Shown: positions 33,224 through 46,473, counted from the stretch's first letter. The stretch is 64,000 bases of DNA from Bryopsis sp. KO-2023 (GCA_030272585.1 BSYQ01000008.1:310001-374000), one strand, 5' to 3'. Made by a program: numbers and translations. The notes: generated by a model from the sequence alone, not told the origin.

Positions 33224-36200
33224 GCAGGCCAGAGTGACTTTATTTTGTAACTTTATTTTTGAGGGGGGAAGGGGTGGTTCATCCCTGAACTCCGAACAGA
33301 ATCGAAAGCCAAAGAATGTTTCCCATGATTTGTGCAGGGGAGCTGCTCTGAATTCATAAAAATAAAACCAAGATAATACCAATGCCATTCTAGTTGAGAT
33401 CCTGCATTGGGGAGCAGAAGAGGGCACATATATTCAGGATGGCACACTGACTCTGTGAATTAGTGATAAAATTGCTACACCCAATATAAAGTAAGAAAAT
33501 TGACAAGAAGCTTGTGTCTATTTTCCAATCTCTCTCTTGTTAATTTCCATTATTTTGAAAAGCCCCCAGCTTTTCCTTTTTGGCCTACTCAAGTGTAACT
33601 GCTTCCTTATTCCTTTCTGATCGACCAGATTTTCGTGTGAAGGCACCCACACCTTGCCAAAATGTTTCGAGGTGATTGAGTCAGACACAGGTGAAACCCA
33701 GTACGACACGAATTCGTGCTTCTTGAGAGGCGGCGGTCTCCTTTCGGTTTACCGCCAATGATTCTTGGTTGACAGCAGCCTAGCCTTGAGCTTCCCCCAG
33801 CCTATTTGTCCTAGCGAGTTGGGCGGTAAAAGAGCGTCGTCGTCTGCAAACCGACGAGACACCTCGTATGAGTGCGAAGATCGGAAGAGCGATCCCCAAG
33901 TGGCTCGACAGACCACGTTCAACCAGCAAAAAAAAGGAGGAAAAAGGACTGAGCAAAAAGCATATGGCTTCTGCCGACGATATTCGACGTCAACAGATGC
34001 GTAAGTAATCAAACGTGGTCGAAGGTTATCCAACTTTTTGTTTCTGGACCGAGCCAATATTGCTGGTTGTCTCAAGTGCTTGTTTATCCACTGAGAAGGT
34101 TTCGAGATTCATTTATTGAAGGGATAAAGTGGCAGAAATAGGTTTTCCTTGAGAGAGGATATCTTATAGATATTTGATTTTAGGTTCCCTTTTTTTCGAA
34201 TCTTGACAGGATTGCCAATAATTGGCTGAATGCAGAATGCATTCAACAGAACAACAGAATGCAGAGTGTTTGCTTGGCAATGGCCCAAAATAGCTGCTGA
34301 GGGAAATGGTGCTTACTTGTTATGTCTTATCATTCACAGGAACTGTTTGGAGCCAGGCATTCTCTTCGAGAAGGTCAACTGGGATAACTTCCCTTTTGTT
34401 TTTCTGTGCAAATGTTGCTGCCCAGTGGAATCCATCAACAATGAAGGCCTGTTGTTTCGCCAAACGTGAAAGTTTTTCACGAAATCAAAATATTTGCATT
34501 TTCCCAACACTTGTCAAAGAATCGGTCTGTCCTTTCTGGATACGTTTTTCTCGATGCATTGGCCAGTCATTGTTGACAGCCATTCACAATCTTTTTAACT
34601 GTTTTGATCCATCTGAACTGATCACTTCAATGAATTGATCCATTTCAGCTTCTTTCAATCATCGTTGATCTGTTTTCATTACATGTTTGAACCATTTCAA
34701 TATCTTACCATTGTCAAATGCAAAGTGGAGCAGCCTGGATATGTCGTAGATATGAATTTGACCATCTTCACTTCAAGCAAACAATGAACTTCATTTTTAC
34801 TTCTTAAGAATGTCATGTGGAAATCATACTTTTTTACTTTTTTTCAGTTCAAACATCGAAGTCCTTCCAAGATTTATCTTTGATCAACTGTTGTGCTAAA
34901 CCTTCAAGAAGCACAATTCTAGTAAAACATTTGTTGAATTCGTTCCAAGACCCCTAACAACCACCTGTACCTCGCTACATTAAAGCAAGGCTCTTTTTGT
35001 TCAAGAAAAGTTTTCATTTCGAATCATTCGTGTAATTGGGGTCGAACCCAAACTATCTAGTGGCCGAACGCAAGGTCATTCAAGCATTTCAAACTTTAAC
35101 ATTGCATCACAATCCCACCAGTTGTTGGGAAAAGTAGTGCACTTTCTCATGTTCAACACTCTAAAACGTTTTCAAACAAACCTTTATTGTGCGTTGCAAC
35201 CTTTTTTCTGTTGCATTTTTTAACAAGAGAGGTGGATGGTCTCTAGACCTCCGCTCCAATCATCTCCTTCAAACCTTATGGATCAAAAGTCAGTCTCAAC
35301 AATTTTCAGCACATCTGTGAAATCTATCAAGAGGTGAGCTAGTTTCTTTCGCTCGAACAACATTATGCAGGTCGCACGAAAAAACCGCAGAAAAAAAAGA
35401 GAAAGGTTCCAACAGCAGGCTGCTTTTATTGGATGCATATAAGTTGCGTTTCTGGAGCCAAGCTCTGTGGAGTGTCTTCTTTATACAAATCATGCAAATT
35501 TTCTGGGATCAGTACCTCTAGGAAAAAAGCTTGGCAAATGCTACAAGTGCAAAGGGGGATGGTGTTCACGTATAAAAATGGATGGGGACAGGGTTTCTGG
35601 GAGGGATGGATTTTCACTTGTGTGAAAGGTCAAGAAGGAAGGGGTATTGCAGATACAAATTGTGGATGCTGGGAAAAGAAAAAGAAATCACACAGGTCGG
35701 AAGGGGAAAAGCTCAGTGCAGGAAAGGACAGGGGAAACGGTTGAATTGATGGGGGTGTTTGTTTTGGACTTGGTGATAATGGAGCGGGAGTGCCGGGTTA
35801 AGAGGGGAAAAAACCCAGGTTGGGGGTACATGTACAGGTCAATCAGGAAAGGAAGGTTTGGCTCGAGGTTATATTGAGTGAATTTTGGTTGTGTTGAGAT
35901 TAGGGTTAATGATGCACAAAGAAAAGTTAAAACATACAGAAAAAAAGGAGGAAACTTTACTTGAAAAAATGGCTGACATTAATTTATTTTTTTATTTTTT
36001 CGGGGGGGTTCCTTGGTTTTTATTTTTGTTTTTATTCTTTTATTTATATGAGAGAACAGCAATCTGAGGATGGTATCAGGGGAAAGTGTTGGAAAAAGAA
36101 AGAGGGTGGCTGGCTTAATTTTCTGAATTTTTAGATGGACTGCTGTGCTCCGGCAAAAAAATGAATGTACTTTTGCAGAATGGGCTGCAATGTTTGGACG

Positions 36201-36887
36201 AAAAAAAAAGCAAATGAATATCTGGATAGCAAAAAAAAAGAAAGAAATAATAAAAGCCGGAAGCAAGAATTTCTGAGGGGTTGAGCAAGATGACATCCTT
36301 TTTCAACACACGAAGAGTCCAAATTTTTCGTTCAATACAAGCATCATCAAGTGCCAATTCATGCTGTTGCTGGACCCGACTACTGCGGAGCAAAATCCTG
36401 CTGAGGATCAGGCGATTTTTTTGGGGGGGTCAATGCCTCCAGGAGCAGTTTTTGGCAAGTGCTGAGAAGGCATGTGGGGAGGATGCCGGAGGGTGTGCAA
36501 GAGGATCAGCCACTGCTGGAGCTGAGGGGTTTTTGTGCTGTGAAAAGGGCAAACGAGGAGGATGATGGGGAGAATCTTCGTGATCACTGCAATTGAATAT
36601 CCTTCTGGATTCCTTGGTTTTTTATTAGATTTGGTTGTGTTCCTCAGCCTAAAAAAATGATGTATCATCTCAATATCAGATGAGGTTTAAAAGGATTGGG
36701 GGGGGGGGGGGAATAATCGAGTTTTTCATCATCAGCTGCATCTTGATTCTTTATTGAATTCTTTTTTCTTGATTTTTTGTAAGACATTCTTCATTTTTTA
36801 TTTATCATCGCTTGCATCCTGATTCTTAGTTAGACATTTTTCATTTTTTTATTCAATTCTTGTTTCTTTATTAAAATATTTGAAAGC

Positions 36888-37234
36888 ATGAGCGATTCGG
36901 AAAAAAAAGAAGAGTGGAAGTATGTTTTTTCGAACGTAAAAAAAAGACCTTCTGGAGTAGGAGTTTTTGACTCTTTGAACATTTTGTGGTGTAAATGGGC
37001 GGATGGATTAAGGGGTGAGGGGATTTCTCCTGTTTGGGTGTATAAAAAGAACGATTATTTTTTAATGATGATTGCCACTCTGTTGAGAGGTTATATTAAG
37101 CCCTGGATTTGATTTTTGTTTTCTTGTTAATCCTTTTCGGACAGTTGTTAAAAGAAAAAACTCCAAAAGAACGAAAGAGATCCCTGATTGCTAAGAGTTG
37201 TTGGCCCTTGAGCTGCTTTCTGGTGTTCGGATAA
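36888..37234 (+). pseudogene. Two-exon gene fragment, copy A (unknown family)
   Basis: Exon 1 (36888 to about 37095) encodes MSDSEKKEEWKYVFSNVKK followed by a WADGLRGEGISPVWVYKKN segment. Exon 2 (37145-37234, acceptor TTCGGACAG) encodes LLKEKTPKERKRSLIAK, then leaves the copy-B sequence and stops early. The same pieces lie at 44619-45107, where exon 1 is broken and exon 2 is longer. I do not recognise the family. No functional gene is demonstrated. Confidence 0.4.
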
Positions 37235-37300
37235 CTTCCAAAAATGTTGAATGAAAATCGACCTTCTTTGGAGCTGAGCACTTTGAATCAGTTGAACTTT

Positions 37301-37778
37301 GTTTGAATAAAATTATGACACTGGAAAGTTGGACTGTGTGATATGGAGAAAGAAGTTCTACACCCAGTCATCATCTTGACAACACATCCAGTCTTAGGAG
37401 GAAGGCTTAGGCCTGAGCCTCAAGACCAATTTTTGACCTGTAAACTTTGGACGCTCGATAGAGCTTGTGACACCAACCACCGTCTCTCACGCCTGACGCT
37501 CTCTCACTGAAGTGACCCTCTACAGGTCTCAAGAGTCACCAAGAATGTGATTTTGTTAGAAAAAGAAAGAGGATACACACCGCTTTTCGGAGCGTCACAG
37601 CATTGGAGAGGACCCGAAACATGCGGCTCAACAAATTGCCACCACCCCCCACCCTAGTCGTTGAATTCCGACACTTTGAGATCGTCGATAGATTTTTAGG
37701 CCGTGAGCAGAAGCTCCGATAGTGTCTAGTGCTGCGTACATTGCATAAGGGTTTTTTTACACTGTATATTGATCTACC
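37301..37778. other. Upstream region of PAN gene B
   Basis: Unique sequence between duplication copy A and the ATG of PAN gene B; no open frame of interest. A near-palindrome (GGCTTAGGCCTGAGCC) lies near 37406. TGTATATT about 14 bases before the ATG is too close to be a typical TATA box. Confidence 0.4.
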
Positions 37779-39223
37779 ATGCATTCTTCAAGTTTGTTGA
37801 GCATCGTGTGTTTTACCCTCGTGGCGACGACCGTTGCGCGGTGCGGAGAAACAGGTGACGCTTGGTAATGGCGGCTGTGGATGGAAATGGCGGCGCTTGC
37901 TCGATTCAATCGCCAATCAAGGCGTGTCCTGTGGGATTCGACCCGGTTGTGCACAAAGCTTCGTGCGGTGTTGGGATTTTCTAGCTTCTTTTTGCACAGA
38001 AGTATTCTGTGTTAATTTTCGATCGGTGGGAAGAAGAAACGATTTTTCTGCGAAGGATCAGATTCTGAGAGTTCCAAAACTCTGTGAAGACCGATCAGTC
38101 AGACGTGAATCGAACATAATATAATCGAATCGATTCGAATGCTGTGGCGCTTGACGGATTGTCTTCTTAGGGAGTTCATTGAAGTTGGTTTCTTACGATT
38201 GTTTCATGCTTTGGCAGGTCGAAAATTTGGAGTAGGTCGAGAGCTGAAGCAAGCCAGTAGAGGTGGGATTCGATCTTCTGGAAAAAAGCTGCTGTCCAAA
38301 ATATTCAGCTCTTGATTTTCAGAATACTTTGAAATATTGATGACCAAAGTTATCTGAGTGCATGCGGACAGTAAATATGCCATTCAGACTTGTTCAGAAA
38401 AAAAAAACTATATGAGTTTACTCTTCACTTCATAGATTTGTGTAGGTTTTTTCTGATTAAAAATATAAATATTATATATGTGTTCAGGCTGTGTGGTGGA
38501 AAACGGCATTGATTATGTAAATGATATGCCACTGAATGATGGATATACAACTATTGTCGAGACTCCAGAGGAGTGCTGTGAACTCTGCATGGATTTCAAA
38601 GGTATGAGTTGGTCATTGGTGTTTAGTAACTTTTTTCTCTTCTTTATACTGGAAAATATGGACTGATTTTTCAGTCCTTTTCAGAGATGTGGTGGCTGCA
38701 TGCACCCCACACAATCAAAATCAAAAAAATCAAAATAATTGACACACCCTTAGCTTGTGTCAAACACATTTAAAATAGACAAACATTTTAATTTGGTCAT
38801 AAAAAGTGATGGAATTTTCCCATGAGGAAAAAACGAGCTTGATGGTCTAGGGAATGTGTGGTTTCTTTTGTTGTTTGAATTCCAGGTTGTGAAAGATGGG
38901 TAATGATTATGGCAAAAACGAGGTATCACAACAAGGGCGAGTGTTGGCTGAAGGATGCCAATGTTGAGAGAACGAATTGCATTGTTTGTGCTGGTGGTGT
39001 TAATCCAAATCCAAAACCAAAACCAGAACCAGAACCAAAACCAAAACGTAAGGAAAAAAAGGCCAAAAAATTTTTCCCCATCAATATGTCATTATGCCAC
39101 AGTCCTCCAAATTACTAACTTTTGGGTTTTCTGAATGGTGCTGAGAAATTTGACATTCAAGAGCGTAGTCAGTTTTCTAAACTGTGCCAGCAAGGATACT
39201 TCAACCCAAGAAAAGACGACTGC

Positions 39224-39259
<36 letters not shown>

Positions 39260-40209
39260 TCAATCATCTTGCCACTTGCTCTCTGATTTTTTTTTCCCTT
39301 CATCTTTGTCAAAAGCGGAGGATTCTTTGGCTCGCAGCCTTGTGGGCTGTCTTGAGCTCCCTGGGGTTGACTTTAAGGGAGGTGATCTTTTCGGGGTTGG
39401 AATCCCCACCGACTCGGACGATGAGTGCTGTGAATTGTGCCAACAAAACACAAGTGAGTGTTATACATTTCTGTCCTAAATTGATATTTTTCACCGGAGG
39501 ATGTGCATGAAACAGATGGAAGAAGAGCATCCTGCACCAAAAAGTTTGTTTTTCAGTGTTGTGTTGCGACAGAGGGAAAATACATTAATACATTTGCTGG
39601 ATTGATTGAATTTCCAGGCTGCAAGGCATGGACTCGCACGAAAGCTGGAGAGTGTTGGATTAAAGATGTGCAGAATGACATGAGCATCTGCAGAGACTGC
39701 AGTGCCAGTGGAATCATCAAATCTAGGCGTAAGTTTTGTTCATAGATATTGAAAATCAACACCTCCAGCAAGCTTTAGCTAGCCTCATTTAAACTCTAAG
39801 TCACATATCACCCCCAAAAAATGCCAAAAAAATACTTTATTAACACACAAAAAAAATTTCATCAGTTTTGTGCCTCTCTATTGGGCCAGATTTTTAACAT
39901 TGCATTGAGATCTGACAGGTTTTAATCAAGTGCTGAAAATTTTTGATTTTCATTATTTGCACACTTGTTGTTTAGGAAAAATCCCCTGGCTCCGAGCCAA
40001 AGTGGAAAATTAATTGTTCTGTAGACCTATTTTTGATGGCTTTTCTGAGGGCGTTTTTTTTTTTTCGATCTCCAGAATCCTCGTCAGACTTGCGAAGCCT
40101 TAATGAGGTGTTAAGGCTTTTGAAAAAAAATCCCACTATCAGTCCTCCTCTGGAACAGGCAATCAATGACTTCGTGAATTCAGCAACGGCACTTGAAGGA
40201 GACAAGTGA
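37779..40209 (+). CDS. PAN gene B: small secreted protein with two PAN/Apple-like domains
   Basis: Seven exons: 37779-37854, 38218-38262, 38488-38601, 38886-39047, 39316-39453, 39618-39728 and 40076-40209, all introns phase 1, giving 259 residues. A signal peptide is followed by the micro-exon peptide (RKFGVGRELKQAS). PAN unit 1 is EECCELC then GCERWVMIMAKTRYHNKGECW. It is joined by a (Lys/Glu)-Pro repeat linker (NPKPKPEPEPKPK) to PAN unit 2 (DDECCELC, then CKAWTRTKAGECWIKD and CRDC). The tail ends FVNSATALEGDK. Compared with gene A the linker exon is longer by 36 nt and exon 5 shorter by 12 nt. Exons 6 and 7 belong to segmental duplication copy B. Extracellular or cell-surface recognition is inferred; the ligand is unknown. 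Confidence 0.88.
39229..39254. repeat. (AT)n microsatellite in PAN gene B intron 4
   Basis: Thirteen AT units within the intron 39048-39315. Gene A has no equivalent at this place. Confidence 0.95.
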
Positions 40210-43200
40210 TTTTTTTCAGCCAGGAATCTATGGATTTCCAAAAAATTGCTGCTTTTTGAATGATCAGGGTTTTCAATGATCGTATAGAGCACAAATTGTG
40301 TTTTTTGTTTTTTGAAGGGGGGGTATGTGCTCTTCTACATTCAGATTCCAGATGATTTGAGCAAAAATCATCTGTTCACATTCTAAGGGTGCCGTTAACA
40401 ATTCGAATGCAAAAACAATGAGGATGTTGGATCATCCAATGTCCAATGACTTTTTTTTTTGGTATTGATAGAGACGAACGAAACTTTGGGTTATTCCAGG
40501 GTGGGTTTTTTCTAAGATACTGGTCGATTGACCATGTACATCTTTGCAGGCTAGAGTGACTATTTTGTAACTTTAGATTTGAGTGAAGGGGTGGTTCATC
40601 CCTGAACTCTGAACAGGATCGAAAGCCAAAGAATGCTCCCATGATTTGTGAGGGGAGCTGCTCTGAATTAAAAAACAGAAAACGAAGACAGTGCAATTTT
40701 AGTTGAGATCCTGCATTGTGGAGCAGAAGAGGGCACATATATTAGTGAATTAGTGATCAAATTGCTGAAGCTCAGGCACATCCAATAAAAAAGTGAAAAA
40801 TTGACAGGAAAATTTTGTTTTGCCTGAGTTTCAGCAATTTGATGACTAATTCACAGACACAAGTTGAAGGAGGAGGGAAACCACAACAACAAAAGAAATG
40901 GCCTCCAGATAATCTTGACACCCCCAACAGGATTAAGCATTCTGGATCCAAATGAACCAAAACCACCCCCCCACTCTTTTGACATCGAGCAGAAAAAGTT
41001 TTCCCCCGCTGAGTTTCACACACAACACATGTGCATAAAAATCCAACTCCAGTATCATATTTTTCCAATCTCTCTTGTTAATTTCTGTCATTGAAACCCC
41101 CCAAATTTTCGTGTGAAGGCACCCAAATTGTTTCAAGGTGATTGAGTCAGACACAGGTGAAACCCAGTACGACACGAATTCGTGCTTCTTGGGAGGCGGC
41201 GGTCTCCTTTCGGTCAACTGCCAATGATTTTTGGTCGACAGCAGCCCAGCCTTGAGCTTTCCCACCTACACCTCCTTGTCGGATATCTGTAAGGTATTCA
41301 AACTAGCGAGTTGGGCAGGAAAAGAGAGGCGCGGTCGTCTGCGAACCTGATGATTATTGCGCGCATTAGAAGAGGGATCCCGAAGTGGCTCGACACTGTT
41401 TTGGAGTAGTGAGTTCAACCAGCCCAAACAAAGGAGCAAGGGACAAAGCGACATATGGCTTGTGCCGTCGATATTCGACGTCGACCGATGCGTAAGTAAT
41501 CAAACGTGGTGGAAGGTTATCCAACTTTTTGTTTCTGGACCGAGCCAATATTGCTAGTTGTCTCAAGTGCTTGTTTATCCACTGAGAAGGTTTCGAGATT
41601 CAATTATTGGGGGCAAAGTGGCAGAAAAAGGTTTTCCTTGAGAGAGGATAGTTTATTTTAAGTTCCCTTTTTTTTTCTATAAGGATCTTGACAGGACTGC
41701 CAATAATTGGCTAAATACAGAATACATTCAACAAAACAACAGAATGCAGAGTGTTTGCTGGTGCAATGGCACAAAATAGTTGCTGAGGGAAATGGTGCTT
41801 ACCTTTTATGTCTTATCATTCACAGGAACTGTTTGGAGCCAGGCATTCTCTTCGAGAAGGTCAACTGGGATAACTTCCCTTTTGTTTTTCTGTGCAAATG
41901 TTGCTGCCCAGTGGAATCCATCAACAATGAAGGCCTGTTGTTTCGCCAAACGTGAAATTTTTTCACGAAATCAAAATATTTGCATTTTCCCAACACTTGT
42001 CAAAGAATCGGTCTATCCTTTCTGGATACGTTTTTCTCGATGCATTGGCCAGTCATTGTTGACAGCCATTCACAATCTTTTTAACTGTTTTGATCCATCT
42101 GAACTGATCACTTCAATGAATTGATCCATTTCAGCTTCTTTCAATCATCGTTGATCTGTTTTCATTACATGTTTGAACCATTTCAATATCTATTGTCAAA
42201 TGCAAAGTGGAGCAGCCTGGATATGAATTTGACCATCTTCACTTCAAGCAAACAATGAACTTCATTTTTACTTCTCAAGAAAAAAAAAAATGTTCCGTGG
42301 AAATAATACGGGCAGTTCAAACATCGACGTATTTTTTTAAGATTTATCTTTGATCAACTATAGTGCTAAGCCTTCAAGAAGCATAGTTTTAGTAACACAT
42401 TTGTTGAATTCGTTCCAAGACCCCTAACAACCACCTGCACCTCGTTGCATTTTCGGTGTGGATTGGCAGCGACTGCGTTGCCGGTCCACATCAAAAATGC
42501 TATGAGGTGCAGTCACTCTTTAAACCCTTTAGGGTGCAGTCATCCTTTCAACCATCTCAGTCATCCTTTTAACCCTTTTGTGCTGCATGACAGACCCTGT
42601 CTCATGCACTGAGTTAAACGATGTTTAAGATAATACCAAGATGGTAATCAAGGATCTTTTAGTTTTAAAAAAAGTTTGTCATTTCAAATCATTCGTGTAA
42701 TTGGGGTCGAACCCAAGCTATCTAGTGGCCGAACGCAAGGTCATTCAAGCATTTTAAACTTAACAACATCACATCAAAATCAACATTACAAAACGTTTTC
42801 AAAGAAACCTTTTTAGTGGGCTGCAACTTTTTTTATGTTGCAATTTTTAATCGAAGAGGTCTCCGGACCTCCGCTCCAATCAACTCCTTCAAACCTCACA
42901 GCAAAAAAAAAGAGAAAGGTTCCAACACCAGCAGGTGGTTTTTATTGGGTGCAAAGAAGTTGGGTTTCTGGAGCCAAGTATTTTCTTCATGCAAATCAGA
43001 CAATTTTTCTGGGATCAGTACCTCTAGGGAAAAAAATCCAGGCAGAGGGGGATGATGTCTATATACAAAAAAAAATGGGATGGGGACAGGATTGGTTGCT
43101 GGCAAACAGGCTGGGAGGGATGTTTTTTCACTTGTGTGAAAGGTCAAGAAGGAAGGGGTAATGCAGATGAAATTTATGGATGCTGGGAAAAGAAAAAAAA

Positions 43201-44985
43201 AATCAAACAGGTCGGAAGGGGAAAAGCTCAGTGCAGGAAAGGAAAGGACAGGGGAAACGATTGAATTGACGGGAGTGTTTGTTTTGGACTTGGTGATATG
43301 GAGCGGGAGTGGTGGGTTAAGAGGGGGGAAAAAAACAGGTTGGAGATATTTTACAGGTCAATCAGGAAAGGGAGGTTTGGCTGGAGGTTATATTGAGTGA
43401 ATTTTGGCTGGTTGTGTTGAGATAAGGATTAATGATTCACAAAGAAAAGTAAAACATACAGAAAAAAAGGAGAAAGCATTCCTTGAAAAAATGGCTGACA
43501 CTAACTTTGTTTTTTCGGGGGCCCCTGGTTTTTCTTTTGTTTTTATTCTTTTATTTATATGAGAGAACAGCAATCTGACCATGGGGAGATGGAATCGAGG
43601 GAGTGTGTTGGAAAAAGAAAGAGGCGGGCTGGCTGAATTTTTTCTGGATTTTGAGATGGACTGCAGCGTTGAGGTGAACAAATGAATGTACTTTTGCAGA
43701 ATGGGCTGCAATGTTTGGACAAAAAAAAGCAAATAAATATCTGGGTGACAAAAGAAGGGAAATGACAAGAGCTCGAAGCAAGAGTTTCTGAGCGGTTGAC
43801 CAAGATGACAGAGAGGATGCCACAAGCAACAACCGGGCAGCAACAGCCTTTTTCAACACATGTGTACAAGAAGATCTCGGTCAATACAAGTATCATCAAG
43901 TGTATACTTCTTGCTGTTGCTGGACCTGACTACTGCGGAGCAAAATCCTGCTGAGGATCAGGCGATTTTTTTTGGGGGGTCAATGCCTCCACGAGCAGTT
44001 TTTGGCAAGTGCTGAGAAGGCATGTGGGGAGGATGCCGGAGGGTGTGGAAGAGGATCAGCCACTGCTGGAGGGAGCTGAGGGGTTTTTATGCTGTGAAAG
44101 GGCAAACCAGGAGGATGATGGGGAGAATCTTCGTGATGGAAGGATCACTGCAACTAAGTATCCTTCTGGAATCCTTGTTTTTTTTTCTATTAGATTTGGT
44201 TGTTTCCCCAGCCTTAAAAAATGATGTGTTATCTCAATATAAGATGAGGTTTAAAAGGGTTTAGGGGGGGGGGGGAAATAATCGAATTTTCTCATCAGCT
44301 GCATCTTGATTCTTTATTAAATTCTTTTTTCTTGATTTTTCGTTAGACATTCTTCATTTTTTATTCATCATCTGCTGCATCTTGATTCTTTATTGAATTC
44401 TTTTTTCTTGATTTTCCGTTAGATATTCTTCATTTTTTATACATCATCTGCTGCATCTTGATTCTTTATTGAATTCTTTTTTCTTGATTTTTTGTAAGAC
44501 ATTCTTCATTTTTTATTTATCATCGCTTGCATCCTGATTCTTAGTTAGACATTCTTCATTTTTTTATTCAATTCTTGATTTTTTATTTTTTGAATTCTGA
44601 AAAAAACCCTTTGAAAGCATGGACGAGTCGGGGAAAAAAAGGAGACTGGAATTTTGTTTTTGAATGTTGAAAAAAATGATGCCAATTTCAAGCAAAAAAG
44701 GTTTTTACTCTTTGGACAATTTGTCTTAAGAGAAGCTTGTAAATGGGCAGATGGATTAAGGGGTGAGGGGCTTTCTCCTGTTTGGGTGTATGAAAAAAAC
44801 AATTAAATTGCTAGTTGCCACTTTGTTTTATTAAGCCCTGAATTTGATTTTTGTTTTCTTTGTAATCTTTTTCGGACAGTTGTTAAAAGAAAAAACTCCA
44901 AAAGAAAGCAAGAGGTACCTGATTGCTGAGCCACTTTTTGATGTTCGAGCTGAGCACTTTGAATCAGCTGGACATTTAGTTGGAC
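39634..44985. repeat. Segmental duplication copy B
   Basis: Direct repeat of copy A (landmarks listed there). It runs from within PAN gene B exon 6 to the middle of the unknown exon at 44880-45107 (last shared block GAGCTGAGCACTTTGAATCA). It differs from A by many indels, loss of the 33.2-kb palindromes, a segment around 42470-42620 without an obvious match in A, and expansion of a 76-bp tandem repeat near its end. Confidence 0.92.
44284..44545. repeat. 76-bp tandem repeat, about three units plus partial
   Basis: GCTGCATCTTGATTCTTTAT recurs with starts at 44298, 44374 and 44450 (76-bp period), each followed by TTTTTTCTTGATTTT and GACATTCTTCATTTTTTAT (or GATATTC in one unit). Copy A (36725-36870) has only about two units, so the array expanded or contracted after the duplication. 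Confidence 0.88.
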
Positions 44986-45107
44986 TACCTAAAGAGAAAG
45001 AAGTTCTGACTTCTCTGAATTATCATCTTGAAATGAACGAGGAGCAATACATCCAATGGGGGACATTTGAAAGAAGTGCAATGACGTTTTCTGAAATGTC
45101 TGACTAG
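44619..45107 (+). pseudogene. Two-exon gene fragment, copy B (unknown family)
   Basis: The start region (MDESGKKRRLEF) hits a stop after 14 codons, unlike copy A. The second exon, 44880-45107 after TTCGGACAG, stays open for 75 codons (LLKEKTPKESKRYLIAEPLF, then a HFESAGHLVGLPKEKEVL segment) to a TAG. The two copies are therefore broken in different exons. Family not recognised. Confidence 0.4.
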
Positions 45108-46473
45108 TGGACACATAAAACCACAGCTGAAATACAAATATGTAGATTTTCAGGCAGCTGCAGTTATGGAATTCGAAGCTTTAACTTCAGACATGCCATC
45201 CAATACTCTTATACCTTCTTTTTTTTGACAGCTCATCCATCATTGAGCAGCTGGGTTAATCATCTGATTGCAATAAATAAGGACACACAACAGTTTTTCA
45301 TCAACGTGCTCATGTAGAGGTACAAGTCTGGAGATTGCAAAGAAAAGGGGGGGGAAGCATAAAAGATTGGTAATTCATTGAAAAAATATGGAAGTTCCTT
45401 TGCCCACTTTTTCCAAGAACGAAGTCAAATTCACCAAATCCACTGGTGGGAAAAAGCTGGGGAAATCCTTTCCCATAATCTACCAGGAACTTGGCTGAAC
45501 GCGACTTGCAAACAAGTGCAGATAGTCAATCAATACAGGGAAGCAGAATACTATTCAAATTCCCCTAGACCATTACGAGATTCATTACAGTTGCTTACTA
45601 CAGCTGTCAGTTTACATTCAATGATCTGCAGATGTTCATCAAACACTGCCAATGTTTACAACAATTTCTAGTTGGTCAAAATATTAATACTGGAGTAACT
45701 GAAGGGTGACACTGGTGATTGTAGTAGTTAGTTCATTGATTCGATGGGACTCATGTTGTTGAGATTATTGGTTTGGCGGGCTATGTAAGCCCAGTTGACA
45801 CTTTGACTTGTAATCTTTTGATTTCTGGTTGTATTGTGTTGTCCCCCTTTTCAATGTCAAAACGAAATATTCCATACAACTTTTTCCTACCCAGTCATAT
45901 CCAAAACCACAGCCAAATTCCAGATCCCCAAAACACAATTCACCCAACATCCCACTAACAAACTCCATATATTCGATTTGCTCCAGTTTTCTCTTAGGGC
46001 AGGGAGGCTGTGGGAACGAACGAAACAAGAATTGCTTCGCATGTTACTAAGTACTCTGAGTATTAGTAATTGTGCTGAGCTATGCGAAACTTCCTGTCTG
46101 TCGGCTTGTTCGCTTTTGTGAACCCCTCTTTCCGTTGCTCAATTATTTCTTGCTTTCGCTTGTCATGTTCGATCCGTTCCTCGATTGTTTCGTCAGCAGA
46201 CGTGGCACGTCCAGTAATATCGCAAGTTGAGCCATCCCCAATGCGAATAGGGTGAGTTATTGGGGAGGGGTTTTCTTTCTTGGTGGTGTGTTTTCGGTTG
46301 TTTCTTGCAATTGCAGAAGGGCTTCTGGATCCAGTTTGTTTATGATGAGTATTTTTAAATAAAGAACAAACACGCGAGACTCGACAACAAACAAACACAA
46401 TTACAGACTGTCGACGTTGATGTCAAAACCAAAGAACGCACAGTCTAGGCGCTGCTCGAATGGGGTCCATCCA
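45108..46473. other. Intergenic; one coding-like minus stretch
   Basis: The minus-strand frame 46398-46063 has a plausible hydrophilic helical segment (SADETIEERIEHDKRKQEII) but no clear start, splice sites or family, so I do not call it a gene. Nothing else is recognised. Confidence 0.4.

Larger units (their letters stand above)
32398..37300. repeat. Segmental duplication copy A
   Basis: Collinear with 39634-44985 in direct orientation. Matching landmarks in order (A / B): PAN exon 6 at 32421 / 39653; PAN last exon at 32725 / 40076; CATTCACAGGAACTGTTTGG at 34331 / 41817; GGGGTCGAACCC at 35038 / 42705; an exon start ATG at 36888 / 44619. The offset grows from about 7.23 to 7.73 kb through indels. 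Copy A starts abruptly within PAN exon 6, so the 5' part of that gene was not included or has been lost. Confidence 0.92.

Noticed and set aside
34306-34638. Open frame repeated at 41780-42124, suggesting a conserved gene
   Set aside because: The similarity extends equally through non-coding flanks, so it reflects the duplication, not coding constraint; no family recognised.
35030-35090. B-box-like GGTTCGACCCC on the minus strand, repeated at about 42705
   Set aside because: The T-stem has mismatches and no cloverleaf forms; the repeat is explained by the segmental duplication.
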